Below are positions 1 through 10,999 of a DNA stretch of 64,000 bases, in pieces. Location of the stretch: contig NC_083337.1 in assembly GCF_019175385.1 (NCBI RefSeq), forward strand, positions 165,863,713 to 165,927,712, given 5' to 3'. A program made the position numbers and the translations under genes. Under the pieces are notes generated by a model. That model was not told the origin of the DNA. It made no database searches and saw nothing but the letters and a program-made list of their open reading frames with translations. How positions within the stretch are numbered: position 1 is the stretch's first letter; each line of letters starts with the position of its first letter. This stretch comes from Lycium barbarum. Taxonomy: Eukaryota; Streptophyta; Magnoliopsida; Solanales; Solanaceae.

Positions 1-29
1 AGTTTTTCTTTTAAATTGATTTTCTCTCA

Positions 30-150
30 CCTACCAAATCTATCTTCTCCCTCCCTCTCTCTTTCTCTCTCCATTCCCTCTCCTACCCCATATCTCATTT
101 TCTCTTACCACTCCTTCCCTCCTCTATCTCTTCCACAACTAACTTACTCC
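30..150. repeat. CT-rich low-complexity tract
   Basis: Pyrimidine-rich run (mostly CTCTCC and TTCC). The open frame over it is a compositional by-product. No gene is seen between here and position 480. Confidence 0.6.
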
Positions 151-479
151 AGTGTATCAATCTTAAAACCAAATATCTCACAGGTATACATTTACATTTG
201 GCCTTATTACCTTTGAAAGACTACCATGTTAAAGGCAAGGTTACCGTTTTTGTGAAGAAAGGAAAAAAAAGAAGACAAAGTAACAGTAAGTTATGGTGAT
301 AAAACGAATCGGTTAAAATTCTATATTCCAATGTCTTTACTAATTTGGGTTGTCGGGTTGAATACCCCTCCATCTCTTTCACAACGCCGCCATCAGTACC
401 AAAAACAGTGGTACCCCCAGATCTTGTTTTCCCACCAGTGTATCTGGCCTGAATCCATGGCCCTACCGAATTTTCTCAG

Positions 480-1200
480 ATCTAAGTGTATTTTCCGATT
501 TGAGTGTATATTTCAGATCTGAATGTATTTTGATTCTTGTATTTTTCAGATGTAGCCAAATTTGAGTGTATTCCTTATTTTTTAGTGTAAATACAGTGTA
601 TTCATCATTTATTTGAGTATTTATTTTAGTGTCAATACATTGAAATACAGTCGAATATGTATGTACTTGACCAAAATTTTCCACTGATTGTTGTTGCTTT
701 GCCATGGTGCAACCTCATCCAGAAATGCTTTTAGGTATCTTTTTTTTTTTTTTTTTGAAGAGAGGGTGTGAGGTATTGTTTAATGTTTTTAATGTAAATA
801 CAGTGGTATTTTATATTTCGTCGGAGATTCGATCGATTTTGATTATATTCTTCCTTTTTAAATATAGTGTATTTTGTATTTTTGCCGGAGATTTGGCCGG
901 ATTTAACTGTTTTCTTCAATTAGTCATTTTTTAGTGTAAATATATTTAAATACAGTCGAATACATGCAAATACAGTTAAATACAGCGAAAACAAAAGGAT
1001 TATCAGTATATAAATACAATGAAATACACAACCCCTTCATGTATTTAAAGGATTTATTCCACTCTGTTTTTATGATACGTGTATTTCGCTGTATTTAAAA
1101 ACACAGGAATACAGCCAAAACTCCTCTCACTTTGTTTTTATGATACATGTATTTCGATGTATTTAAAAAGCCAGAAATACAGCCGAAACCACATAAAAGG
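480..1200. repeat. AT-rich region with many AAATACAG / TGTATTT motifs
   Basis: The 7-8 bp words AAATACAG and TGTATTT (also GAGTGTATT and TACAGTCGAATA) recur more than a dozen times in both orientations. Near 1050-1190 a unit of about 75 bp (TGATACGTGTATTTCGCTG, then TTTAAAAACAC) occurs twice in tandem with few changes. This is dispersed-repeat texture, probably the inside of a non-autonomous transposon whose ends I could not fix. No coding region is supported. Confidence 0.5.
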
Positions 1201-1773
1201 TAGTTACGGTTTGTAAATTACAAACTTGTAGCGTATATTGTTAGGAGCTTATAGTAGGTAGTTGTTTATGTAAGTTTGGCTTAATTTTATCATCCCTAAT
1301 TGAAATCTATCAAGACTTATATGGTTTAAAAATATATAAGTTCTATTGAAGAGATTAAATTGATGTCTAAGTTTACATTGATAATTAGATGCAGGACTCT
1401 CGTTATCAGAATTCTGTCCTTAAGGAGGGTCACCACTTATAGATGAAACTTTTGACTAATGACTAATTTTCTAGTTCAAATATCATCTTGTTGCGTGATT
1501 TAGCAGTTCACGTGGAGCTTCTACAATAAATGAACCAGTAGGGCTGAAGTATTAGACTTGCTTTGATAGAAGCACTGTAATCCTAAGTAGAATAATAATC
1601 ATCCGGCAGATTGCTCCCACTCTTATCCTTCCGTTGATGTCATAGAAGATAGAGAGCCTTCCCAAGAGAAGGAGTACTAAAAAGAACATGCGCAAGCTAG
1701 GCTATTAGAAGGAGAAAGCGAAGGAGTGAGATTAAGGTTTCATTAGGATAGACTAAAGACGAAGCCAAGAAGG
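1200..1773. other. Intergenic, nothing recognised
   Basis: No long frame, RNA gene, inverted repeat or transposon end could be supported here. Confidence 0.4.
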
Positions 1774-2412
1774 GCAAAGGTGTAAATATACCCCTCAATT
1801 TTACAATTTAGAGCAGATATACCCCTCGTTACAAAAGTTGTGTATATATACCCCTGCTGTTACAAAATGGTGCAAATATACCTTTACCGTTACGAAATGG
1901 TGCAAATATACCATTTTCGCCGATGAGATTTAAAAAAAAAAAATATTTAGGTTATCTTTAATTAAAAACACATGACTTTAAAAAAAAAATCTACCCATTT
2001 TGTTTTTAGTAGACATATTTTTCTAAAGCCACATTGTAATTTTTTTTTGATGGGTCGGGTCTGGTTCGTTTAATAAAATATCTCTATGACTTAAAAAAAT
2101 AAGTCTACCTAATTTTTTAAACGAACCAGACTCGACCCATCGGAAAAAAAAACTAAAAAAACTACTATGTGACTTTTCTAAAGTATGTCTACTAAAAAAA
2201 AACGGGTAGACTTTTTTTAAAGTCACGTAGCATTTTTTTAATTAAAAAATAACCTAAATGATTTTTTTTAAAAACACCCTCAGTGAAAAGGGTATATTTG
2301 CACCATTTTGTAATGGTAGGGGTATATTTGTACCATTTTGTATCGGCAGGGGTATATATACACCATTTTTGTAACGATGAATATATCTGCTCTAAATCGC
2401 AAAATTAAGGGG
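1774..2412. mobile_element. Foldback/MULE-like non-autonomous element with long inverted arms
   Basis: The left arm (about 1774-1990) reads GTGTAAATATACCCCTC, then repeated 'ATATACCCC...TTACAAAATGGTGCAA' units. The right arm (about 2215-2412) is its reverse complement (AGGGGTATATTTGTACC and CTGCTCTAAATCGCAAAATT). The inner part (1980-2225) is also palindromic: two copies of GAACCAGACTCGACCCATC lie in opposite orientation. The 'few bases of ATACCCCT per unit' style matches plant Mutator-like foldback elements. The exact ends and target duplication are uncertain. It has no coding capacity; the minus-strand frame at 2023-2226 is part of the arm. Confidence 0.7.
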
Positions 2413-2780
2413 TAAATCGAAAACTTATTGCAATGGACCAGTTTGGCCATGGATATTTTTTCGTTTTTTTTTTCTTTTCTGGAATCATGTTTAGACATAG
2501 AGTTTTTACAATTATTTGGAATTCAAAAAATTCAAAATACCTAAATCACTCACAAAAATTCTATATGTTCTCAAGTTGTATTCATAAACACAACTTCAAT
2601 TTTCAAATATTATTTTTTATAATAACATATTCAGTATAATTTTACAAGTGAGATCTGAGAAGGGTAAAATGTACGCAGACCTAGAAAAAGAAATCACATT
2701 TTTATGTCCGCCCACTGAGACTCATGATCAAAAGTAGGCTGTGAAGTTGCTCTAATCCATTGAAATAATCTCTTGACAAG
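2413..2780. other. Intergenic, nothing recognised
   Basis: AT-rich sequence between the foldback element and the duplicated block. No gene or repeat is resolved. Confidence 0.35.
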
Positions 2781-3190
2781 CTAAGCTAAAGTCACTTACC
2801 AAAATGAGTCCCACGGTTGAACCGTTAAATCAGCCACGTCGAACCAAATATATCGAGAATGAAATCCTATATGCATTTTCTGAGAAATTACTTTACTCCC
2901 TCCGTCTCAAATTATTTGTCATGATTATTAAAAATAATTGTCTCAAATTATTTTTCATTTCAAAAGCTCAAAGCATAATTAATTAGCTTTTAACCATTTT
3001 ACTCTTAGTAGAATGGTGTCATTAATAAAGATAACATTAATAAAGATAACACATATATAGGGTAAATATTTGATGAAGAGAGATTATTACTTAAACTTAA
3101 ATAAGAAAAAAAATAGTCAAATACCATCCTAATTAACATTTTTTAAGGAGCGTAAAATAAAGAGAAGGACAAATAATGGAAACAATCTCT
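2780..3190. repeat. Local duplication copy 1, containing a Stowaway-type MITE
   Basis: Starts near AAAGTCACTTACC, runs through GTCCCACGGTTGAACC, and from about 2896 contains a MITE opening with ACTCCCTCCGTCTCAAATTA. The whole block is repeated at 3437-3830 with about 90% similarity by eye. The MITE's right end has decayed here (GGACAAATAATGG without the GGAGGGAG end). The CTCCCTCCG terminus is typical of plant Tc1/mariner-Stowaway MITEs. Confidence 0.7.
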
Positions 3191-3206
3191 TGACATGCTA
3201 GCCAAA

Positions 3207-3436
3207 GAGCACATTTGGATTGACTTATAAGTTACTTATAAGCTGTTTTCAGCTTTTTTGAGTGTTTGGCTAGCCAGCTTAAAGTCATTTTGTGCTTAAA
3301 ATAAGTTCAAAAAAATAATTGGGCCCATTTGACTTAGCTTATTTAAAGCAGCTCAAAAAAAAAAATAGGTTAGACTACCCCAACTTATTTTTTTTAGCTA
3401 AACAGCTTATAGGCATAAGCTCATCCAAACGGGCTC
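3207..3436. mobile_element. MITE, TIR GAGC..GTTTGGAT, 3-bp flank AAA
   Basis: The left end GAGCACATTTGGATTGACTT mirrors the right end AAGCTCATCCAAACGGGCTC. Both sides are flanked by AAA. It is a 230-bp AT-rich element full of CTTATAAGC words. A second member lies inverted at 3861-4121. The superfamily is not certain; the 3-bp flanks would suit PIF/Harbinger or CACTA-derived MITEs. Confidence 0.75.
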
Positions 3437-3830
3437 AAAGTCACTTACTAAAATGGGTCCCACGGTTGAACCCTTAAATCAGCCACGTTGAACCAAATAC
3501 AACGAGAATGAAATCCTATATGCATTTTCTGAGAAATTACTTTATTCCCTGGTCTCAAATTATTTATCAGGATCATTAAAAATAATTATCTCAAATTATT
3601 TATCATTTCAAAAATTCAAGGCACAATTAATTAGTTTTTAACCATTTTACTCTTAGTAGAATGATGTCATTAATTGAGATGACACGTAAATAGAGTAAAT
3701 ATTCGATGAAAAGAGATTATTACTTAAACATAAAAAAAGGAAAAAGTGGTCAAATACCATCCTAATTAACATTTCTTAAGGGGCGTAAAATAAAGAAAAG
3801 GACAAATAATTTGAAACGGAGGGAGTATTA
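3437..3830. repeat. Local duplication copy 2, containing a Stowaway-type MITE
   Basis: Second copy of the block at 2780-3190. The MITE inside runs about 3546-3827 and keeps its right end (AAACGGAGGGAGTA). The two copies are separated by the MITE at 3207-3436, which inserted at the start of the second unit. Confidence 0.7.
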
Positions 3831-3860
3831 ACTTTCTTGTGGGGCCGTGTCAGCGATCAT

Positions 3861-4121
3861 GAGCCTGTTTGGATGGGCTTATGCCTATAAGCTGAAAATA
3901 GCTTATAAGCTAAAAAAAATAAGTTGGGGTAGTCTAACTTATTTTTTTTGGCTTATAAGTTGTTTTCACCTTATAAGCTGCTTTAGATAAACTAAGTCAA
4001 ATGAGCCCAATTATTTTTTTGAGCTTATTTAAGCACAAAATAACTTTAAGCTGGCCAGCCAAACACTCAAAAAAGCTCAAAACAGCTTATAAGCAACTTA
4101 TAAGCCAATCCAAACGGGCTC
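3861..4121. mobile_element. MITE, inverted relative to the one at 3207-3436, 3-bp flank CAT
   Basis: Ends GAGCCTGTTTGGATGGGCTT and GCCAATCCAAACGGGCTC, flanked on both sides by CAT. The body is the reverse complement of the MITE at 3207-3436 (for example GTTGGGGTAGTCTAACTTAT against AGACTACCCCAACTTATT). The two could pair as a long stem about 420 bases apart. Confidence 0.8.
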
Positions 4122-4243
4122 CATGTAATCAGCTGGCTCCTTCGCTTGAAGGGCCCTAAAAGGAATTTCAGTCTCACTGACTAAGGGGTTCAACTATATA
4201 TTTATAAGAAATAAATAATGCCGGTCCCTTACCTTTTTGGTTC

Positions 4244-4252
4244 TATATAAAC
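4244..4252 (+). promoter_or_regulatory. TATA box of peptide gene 1
   Basis: TATATAAAC lies 88 bases upstream of the chosen ATG. It is a canonical plant TATA box at a suitable distance for a short 5' UTR. Confidence 0.55.
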
Positions 4253-4339
4253 TCCCTCTGTCTTTGTTGTTTTTCATATTATCACTTATTTGTTTTCCTT
4301 ATATTCTCTACTATTTAGTTGGAGATCAAATTTCAATTA

Positions 4340-4567
4340 ATGGCGACTGCTTCTCCAATTAACTCAAAGAGACAGATAACAAGCTTTCCTCCAAGAAGGG
4401 GCCAAATTAAGGCTCAAATATTTGAGAGTTTTATGGAGACTATATGGTCAATAATGTCATCAAAAGCAGGGGAAATTCTGGTTAAAATCAAGAACAGGAC
4501 CAGCAGAAATGTCAAGGAAAGCTCTGCCTCCACAAGTACACCAAGTTCATACACTTCTGTTCGCTAA
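4340..4567 (+). CDS. Small basic protein, PPRRGQIK family (paralogue 1)
   Basis: Single-exon gene of 75 codons. I do not recognise a named family. The first in-frame ATG is at 4340; the open frame extends 7 codons upstream but only to a TTG. Residues 16-28 are FPPRRGQIKAQIF. Then comes a hydrophobic/amphipathic stretch (SFMETIWSIMSS), a basic segment (KIKNRTSRN) and a Ser/Thr-rich tail ending STPSSYTSVR. The PPRRG core sits at residues 17-21, as in paralogue 2 (14104-14322), and two residues earlier in paralogue 3 (50578-50796). The three share little else, so selection on the core is the main argument that these are real genes. A TATA box lies 88 bases upstream. There is no signal peptide and no clear membrane span. 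Function unknown; a nuclear or cytosolic regulatory micro-protein is only a guess. Confidence 0.75.
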   Translation: MATASPINSKRQITSFPPRRGQIKAQIFESFMETIWSIMSSKAGEILVKIKNRTSRNVKESSASTSTPSSYTSVR

Positions 4568-5767
4568 TGTGATAATTCTTGAAGCTAAGAGAAGCTTTAG
4601 ATTATTACAAAGATGGTATATTGATAATAGCATGCCTTAGGTGCAGATATCTTTTGTTTATTCATAGGTGTAGTGTTCAAGAAACAAATTAAGGTATGTT
4701 GGTAAACATGTAATGATAAGTTATACTTAACTAGTGCCCCTGAACTATTTCCGTGCATGTAGTATATATCATGTATGATAATACAAAAGTCCTATAGACT
4801 TCGTGTTACTTATTTTGTACGGGTATGAATGGAACAGTATGGACAATGACGATTCATATAGCAGACTTCAGCTTGCTTGATATCGATATTAGCGCATAGT
4901 TATTGTTGTAATCATAACCTATGCCCTTCTCTCAATATATAGTTTTTAAGAAAAATTTGGGCATTAATGATATGAGTTTGTTTAGTGCAATCATCCTTAC
5001 TAGTGCTCATAGTAATTTTCTGGCCCTGATGCACAGCACCGAGATTCTAGATGATATATGTTGTTGCTCCTTTAATTTGACTTGGACTGATGCACCAAGT
5101 CCACCAAAAAGTTTACCTTAATCTTTAAAGGAAGATAGAGATTATGTTGACTAATCCATATAGCATAGTGATTCATGTTATCATTATTATTATTATTAGA
5201 GGGAATCTGATTTGAGTTCTTCAATAAATAATGGAATTATTAATAGGCTTTGAGAGTTATGTCCACTTTTTTCTCTTACATTGAAAAGACTAAATAAACA
5301 TTTTAAGTTCTTTCAAAAGTTACGTGACTCTAATATGCTAGGAGAAGAAACTCCAAGTTATGTCCACTTCTGTAATTAAATGGTTGTTAGTTCACTTCAA
5401 AGAACTCTTTAGCACATTAATGAGAAAATATGTACAACTCCAAAGAATAAATAAGAGCAACCTTTCTAATCAAATGATGGGCCCGTCTGTTTTTATAGTG
5501 GTTGACATAAAATCTTTGAAAACCATATACATTTGTATTTAACCAAGTACTCAACAATTTTCAAATTCTTTTCTTGTTTTATCCAATATTTTCCATGGTT
5601 GTGTTTAATATTTTAATTGCATAGTTGTCATGAATGTGACTGGAATTGGACGGATTCATTAATAGTCACCGTTACTATATAAGAGGATAAATATTCAACT
5701 ATTTTACCCAATGAATATAATTAAGAAGTCAATCCTTCAAAATTCTGCCTTTAATTAACCAGCTGGA
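4568..5767. other. Intergenic: 3' flank of peptide gene 1
   Basis: About 1.2 kb with no further gene. It holds the presumed 3' UTR of peptide gene 1 and a (TTA)n-like stretch near 5175. Short frames at 4921 and 5360 lack any recognisable motif and are taken as chance. Confidence 0.4.
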
Positions 5768-8700
5768 TGTTGACGCCCAATTTTGTCCCTCATTTATTTA
5801 ATTTTTATTCACTCGGGCGTCTAAATTTACTGACGAGTTAATTACTTTATTTTCACTACTATTATTTTCGCTACTTTTATTTTCAACATTACGAGCATTA
5901 CTTTATCACAAATTTTAAATGTTCGTCATCGTTTCATTTTCGGGTGGACTCGTTAAATTAATTACAAGACAACACTTTGTTAAATCCTTATTTTTCTACA
6001 TATTAATTATTAATTGTCTTCACATAGTATATATTGTACTAGTTATTAAATTAGAAGCCCAAAATTATTTAAATGAAGGAGGAAGGATCAACAATTTTCA
6101 GCCAAATTAATGGTCCAAAATACAAATACAATAATCAGCCCACATTTTAATACCCAGTCCACATTTTTCAGCTCACTATTCATTCAACATCAGCAGCCCA
6201 TCAAACATTTCACCCGATCCAGCCCATTCCATCTACCCGACCCGGCCCAATTTTTATTTTTTCTTCTAAACCTAAAACCCTTCACGCCTCTCTTCTCTTC
6301 CTCTTTCCCTCTCCCTTTCCTTTCTCTCTTTCTCCTCAATCCCTTCTCAGTCGCCCCTCTCTCCTCTCCTCACGCTCCTCTCCACTTCCTCTTGTCCCCC
6401 ACGCCTATCTCCTCCACTTTCTCTGTCCCCCGCTCTTCTCTCTCATACGCTCCTCTCTCTCTTTTCTTAAACCAAACGAAACCCTATAAATCTGGGGCGA
6501 ATTGAATTGCAAAGGGGAGATCGAAAAAAGAGTGGAAGATCTGGAAATAAAATCTCCCTACAAAACACAAGTTTTAACCACCTCAAATTTCCGAGAAAAC
6601 AGACAGTTCTCATCAACCGTGTTTAAAAAACATTTTTTTTTAAATTCAGCCGAAAGGAGAGAGAGGGGGAAAAAGGGAGGAACGGATTGGGAGAGCCAAA
6701 AAAACGAAATCGACTTTAAACAAAAAACAGACCGGATAATCACAAGATCTGGAACCCCAAAATCCCCCTACAAAACACAAGTTCTAATCGCCTCAAATTT
6801 TTCCAGAAATCCTTAGGTTTTACGACTTTCATTCGTTCGATTATCGGTCTAACTTTAAGATCGTTAAATATTCGATCTGTCTTGGTGGACTTTGGCCACG
6901 ACAGAGATTTTCGAATTCATTTGTGTCGAGTTCTAATCTGTTCATACGAGAGAGTAGATTCGAGACCCGACGACCTCAGTTCACTGCACCCGACAAAGGT
7001 GATTTTCCTCCCTTAATTGTTTTAATCAGTTTCTGTCGATTGTTTGCTGTTTTGGTACACATTTTCGTTAAAATGTGTGTTAGGATGTTTTGATATCGTA
7101 GTCTGTAGACCGGCATGCCTATTCAGGATTTATCTGTCGATTAGCAAAGTAGGCGATAAGATGTTAGTTTATATGATGTTGGTTAAATGATCGTTGTTTG
7201 GCTCGAGTGCTGTTGTTCGAAGTCAGATAGATTTGTTAGGAATCTATGTTCGATTACTGTTTGTTGACGTTTATGTTGATGCACAACGTTGTCATAAATG
7301 TGTATAAGTGTTTCATATAAGTTTAGTGATTACATAATGCCATAACTGCCCGAGATTAAGGCCTATAAGAGATAAATCTAGTTTGATATCGAACATGTAT
7401 GCACATTCATGGTGATATTACATGGTCTTAGTAACATTCTATCTAGTTACTATGGTTAGTGAATTTGCTAAACTGTGATGTAGTTGGCCTAGTTAATAGG
7501 TGTTTAAACATAAGTTTCAAGTCCAAATTTTGCACTAGTGAGTGTATTGCCAAAACCTGTCGCATTCTTTGTTTATAAGGAGTCATTGTCTCAAATAATT
7601 CTGTTGTAATTGTTCAATTGAGGCTGCCCGGACTGCTGAATATTTTTTTCATTTTACTGTCCCCCTGTTTATTAAGATAGTTAATCCATGCAGTGAAGAG
7701 TTGAAACTGTTTTAGAAGGCTCAGAGATAGATGGATTGTTGACTGTATTTCGTTTGGAAAACGAATGCTACTTATTCCTTGAAATCAGTAGGGTATCAAC
7801 TAAGCCTAGGAAGTATTGGTATTGGTTATCTTTAAGAAAACATGCCATCTGTGGGCTGCAAAAATAGATTTAAAATGCCAAGATTTTCTTATTCAAGTCC
7901 ATTTTTTATGCTTAGTTATTGATAACTTATTGGTTAACCTGCTATATCTATGATAAGTGTCTCATAACCTGTAATTGTGTGTAATTGTTTGCTTCTGTTC
8001 ATATACATTAGCTATAATATTAGGGATTTAAGTATAGGATTCTAAATATAGTCTAAAATGGATAAAATCTGGTCCAAAGGATGATGTTTTGCCTTAGTGA
8101 GCATGTTGCTAAACCTGCCAGTATGCCTTGCTTATGGGAGTTTACTTGCTTAGATGATTCTGCTGTACTTGTCTAACTATGACTGCTGCATACCCATGCT
8201 ACTCTATGCTACTGTTTCCTGCTGATTTTTCGGCATAACACTCCTGCTCCTTTGTGACTTGTTTTCTTATGTGTTTCTATTCCTCTCATCCATCTTCTAT
8301 TTTCTTTTCTCACTTGGGATTTTCATAATACATAGGAGAGAAGTCTTATAGTTGCCTAAAATTGCTCATGGTTGTCGATCAAAATATTGTCTGTTGGCAT
8401 TTTAAACTTGTTGTTGGTTCTGGTATTGTTAAAAATCAGAATGGGCTCAAAAGAGTTTAAGCATTCAAAACTCAGTCTAGCGACTTTAAACCTAGGCAAG
8501 TGACCTGTTGAATTTTATGAATGAAATGTCTGCCATCATGTGTTCCATTGCCTTGTCATATGTACTTGATGTAGAGTACCATACTTAGTGACATTCTAAA
8601 AGAACTATTACATGATAATTCAGTTGATTCATGCCTTGATGAGTGATCTACAAGATCTAGAGGTTATGTTAATTGGTAGCAATTAAGTCTGCTTGCTAGC

Positions 8701-10646
8701 TAGATATATGTTCATTTCGCCTTGCTTTATTGCTAATCTGAAGAATGTTCTCATGAATATTGCTGAATGTATGCTGGATTTCTATGTTTGATTATTGCAA
8801 CACACACAATGCACTGGTTTGGGTACTTGTTTAAATGAGACTGTGGAATATATATTTCTCTTACCTTTACTGGGCAGCAATTTATTAGACTATTGTGTTT
8901 GGTTCTATTTGAGTACAATAAGACACTAGAGTTGACGATAAAATAGTTAACTTGTCTGCTGGGATTGTTGATAATCTGTTGAAGCTATTTTGAGCATAAA
9001 TGTATAACAGGAATTCTGATTTCGGTCCTTCAGTTTGGTCTTCATTTTTTCTTTTAACGATGGTTTGCCATTTTAAACCAAAGGGATATTCTGTTGTGGA
9101 TATTTCAAACTCGCATGTGCTGGAAACTTTAATCATGAACACTATATCAGAGGTTATGTTCAGGTTTACTACCTTAGTACTAGTAACTAGATATGCTTTT
9201 GAGAAGATGTTTTACCTCTATTGAATGAAAATGTGCACTGTCTGTGTTTCTAATTAATCATGATCAATTTCTCACAAACCAAGGGATAAATTGCTGAATA
9301 ATCATCCTTGCACCAGTATGTTGAGTTGTCTCCCTAATACAAAATCTGGTGGGTTGAAATATCCATATGCCTTTTTAGACGTTAGCTTGAAGCAGGCTTT
9401 ACATCTTATTTTCAAAGCTATATCTATGGTTAATTTGTTGAGTTTAGATCGTCAAGTCTGCCATGTATGATAATTACGTAAATTGCCTGGATAATGAATT
9501 GCTGCTAATTATTTTTCTCTCCTTCTTTACATGTACACTTCGGAGCGAAATGGAGTCTCCATAAAGACTCGTTATCCAAATAGTCTCATTTTGAGATTAT
9601 GCGGCATTCGGATCTTGCATGTGCATTCCTATCCAGCTCTCTCTCTCTCTCTCGACCTCCATCCAAACGGAAAATAAAGAGTGGTTAGCCAAACGGCGGA
9701 TCACTGAAAATTTTACTCTCCTATGGTAGCCAAATGTGGCTTTAGTTATCTTATTTTCATTTTCTTTGATGCTTGTTATGTGTTTGGTATGACTGACATT
9801 TTATCTAGCTGTGTGAATATTTAATTGCTTATTTCAACCGAGCCTATTTATATTAGGATGTCTTAATTAGCAGATTTAGGTCTTAAATTAAAACGAAGTT
9901 TAATTGTCCTCATAAGTTTGACACTTGTTAGTTAGAAAAGCAAATATGCTTCCAGAGTATCATAAAATGTTACACACTGATGTTAGCTTATTTTGAGAAT
10001 TAAGGAAAACAAACTAGTTTCCGTGGATAACAGTTTCACTTTAGCTCCTTCCTAACATTTGAAATACGTATTTGTTAACAATCTTTACACGGGTGCATCA
10101 AACTAATATTCTTTTTATAAAACCTTTAAACGTTTATTAAAATTAATTTTACAAACAACTGTTTTGAATTTGTTAGTTAGCGTAATTTATTTTCTCCAGA
10201 TATTTATAAAACATTGTACCATCTTGCGTTTTCTTTAGTTTATTTACAACTAAGCTCTTTTATACCAATTTTTTTTTTTTACAAGTCCTCTTTTAAATAA
10301 CATTCTTACAGGTCTATCTATAACTTTAGCCACACTTACAAAGCTACGTTTTTCTATAATACTATACTTACACTTAGCCTAACTAATCATAAGTCCGGTC
10401 GGTTAACCATTGTTAATGGATCTTAAAGGATGCCTAATACCTTCCCTTTAGACTAATTGAACCCTTACCTAGAATCTTAAGTTTTGCAGACCTTAAACAG
10501 AGTTAACTTTAAACATAACTTTAATAAACTTCAGGTGTCCTAATTCACCATAAATAATTAGGTGGCGACTCCTTAAAATAAACAAAAAACAGGAATCTCC
10601 AATATGTCGTACTTCTAATTTAACCCGGTTAAAATGGGGTACGACA
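5768..10646 (+). mobile_element. Solo LTR, very long (4.9 kb), Ogre/Tat-like Ty3-gypsy
   Basis: Begins TGTTGACGCCCAATTTTG and ends GGGGTACGACA, so it has TG...CA ends. The 5 bases before it are CTGGA and the 5 after are CTGAA, a target duplication with one change. No internal gag-pol, primer site or second LTR is present, so this is a solo LTR of 4879 bp. The 3' part carries GGTGGCGACTCC, a phrase I associate with Ogre/Tat-type LTR ends; LTRs near 5 kb are typical of Ogre. The CT-rich stretch 6240-6470, just ahead of AACCCTATAAATC (6479-6491), may be the LTR promoter and leader. The plus strand is assigned from that order. Confidence 0.8.
7480..8200. repeat. Diverged internal duplication inside the long solo LTR
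   Basis: The stretch around 7535-7640 (AGTGAGTGTATTGCC, CTGTCGCATTCTTTG, ATTCTGTTGTAATTGT) recurs at about 8095-8195 (AGTGAGCATGTTGCT, CTGCCAGTATGCCTTG, ATTCTGCTGTACTTGT). This is an old tandem-type duplication of roughly 120 bp about 550 bp apart. Confidence 0.5.
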
Positions 10647-10708
10647 CTGAATATACAGTTAATACCTCTTTGAATTTACAAGACTCTGTTTTAAAACTAT
10701 TACCTTAA

Positions 10709-10990
10709 GGGGTCGTTTGGTTTAAGGACTCATTAATCCCGGGATTATAATCCCGGGACTAATTTATCCCATCTATTGGGATTATTTTATATCATCTAAA
10801 AGATGGTATAAAATAATCCCAGTATAAGTGGGTTAAGAAGGTATAAGCTGGGTTATCCCAGCACTAATTTTTATACCATGTTTGGTACAAGGTATAAACT
10901 TATCCCAGCACTAATTTATACCTTATACCAAACATGATATAAAAATTAGTGCTGGGATAACCCAGCTTATACCTTAAACCAAACGACCCC
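10709..10990. mobile_element. Tourist-like (PIF/Harbinger) MITE, TSD TAA
   Basis: Perfect 16-bp ends GGGGTCGTTTGGTTTA and TAAACCAAACGACCCC, flanked on both sides by TAA. The 282-bp body is a nested palindrome: GGTATAAGCTGGGTTATCCC appears on both strands, and the left half carries ATCCCGGGATTATAATCCCG. TAA target duplications are standard for PIF/Harbinger. Confidence 0.85.
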
Positions 10991-10999
10991 TAAGGTAAT

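Noticed and set aside
4319..4339. Upstream extension of peptide gene 1
   Set aside because: The extended frame begins at TTG, not ATG. The first ATG is at 4340.
6110..6505. 131-codon Pro/Ser/Phe-rich frame
   Set aside because: Lies in the CT-rich leader of the long solo LTR. Composition explains the open frame and no motif is present.
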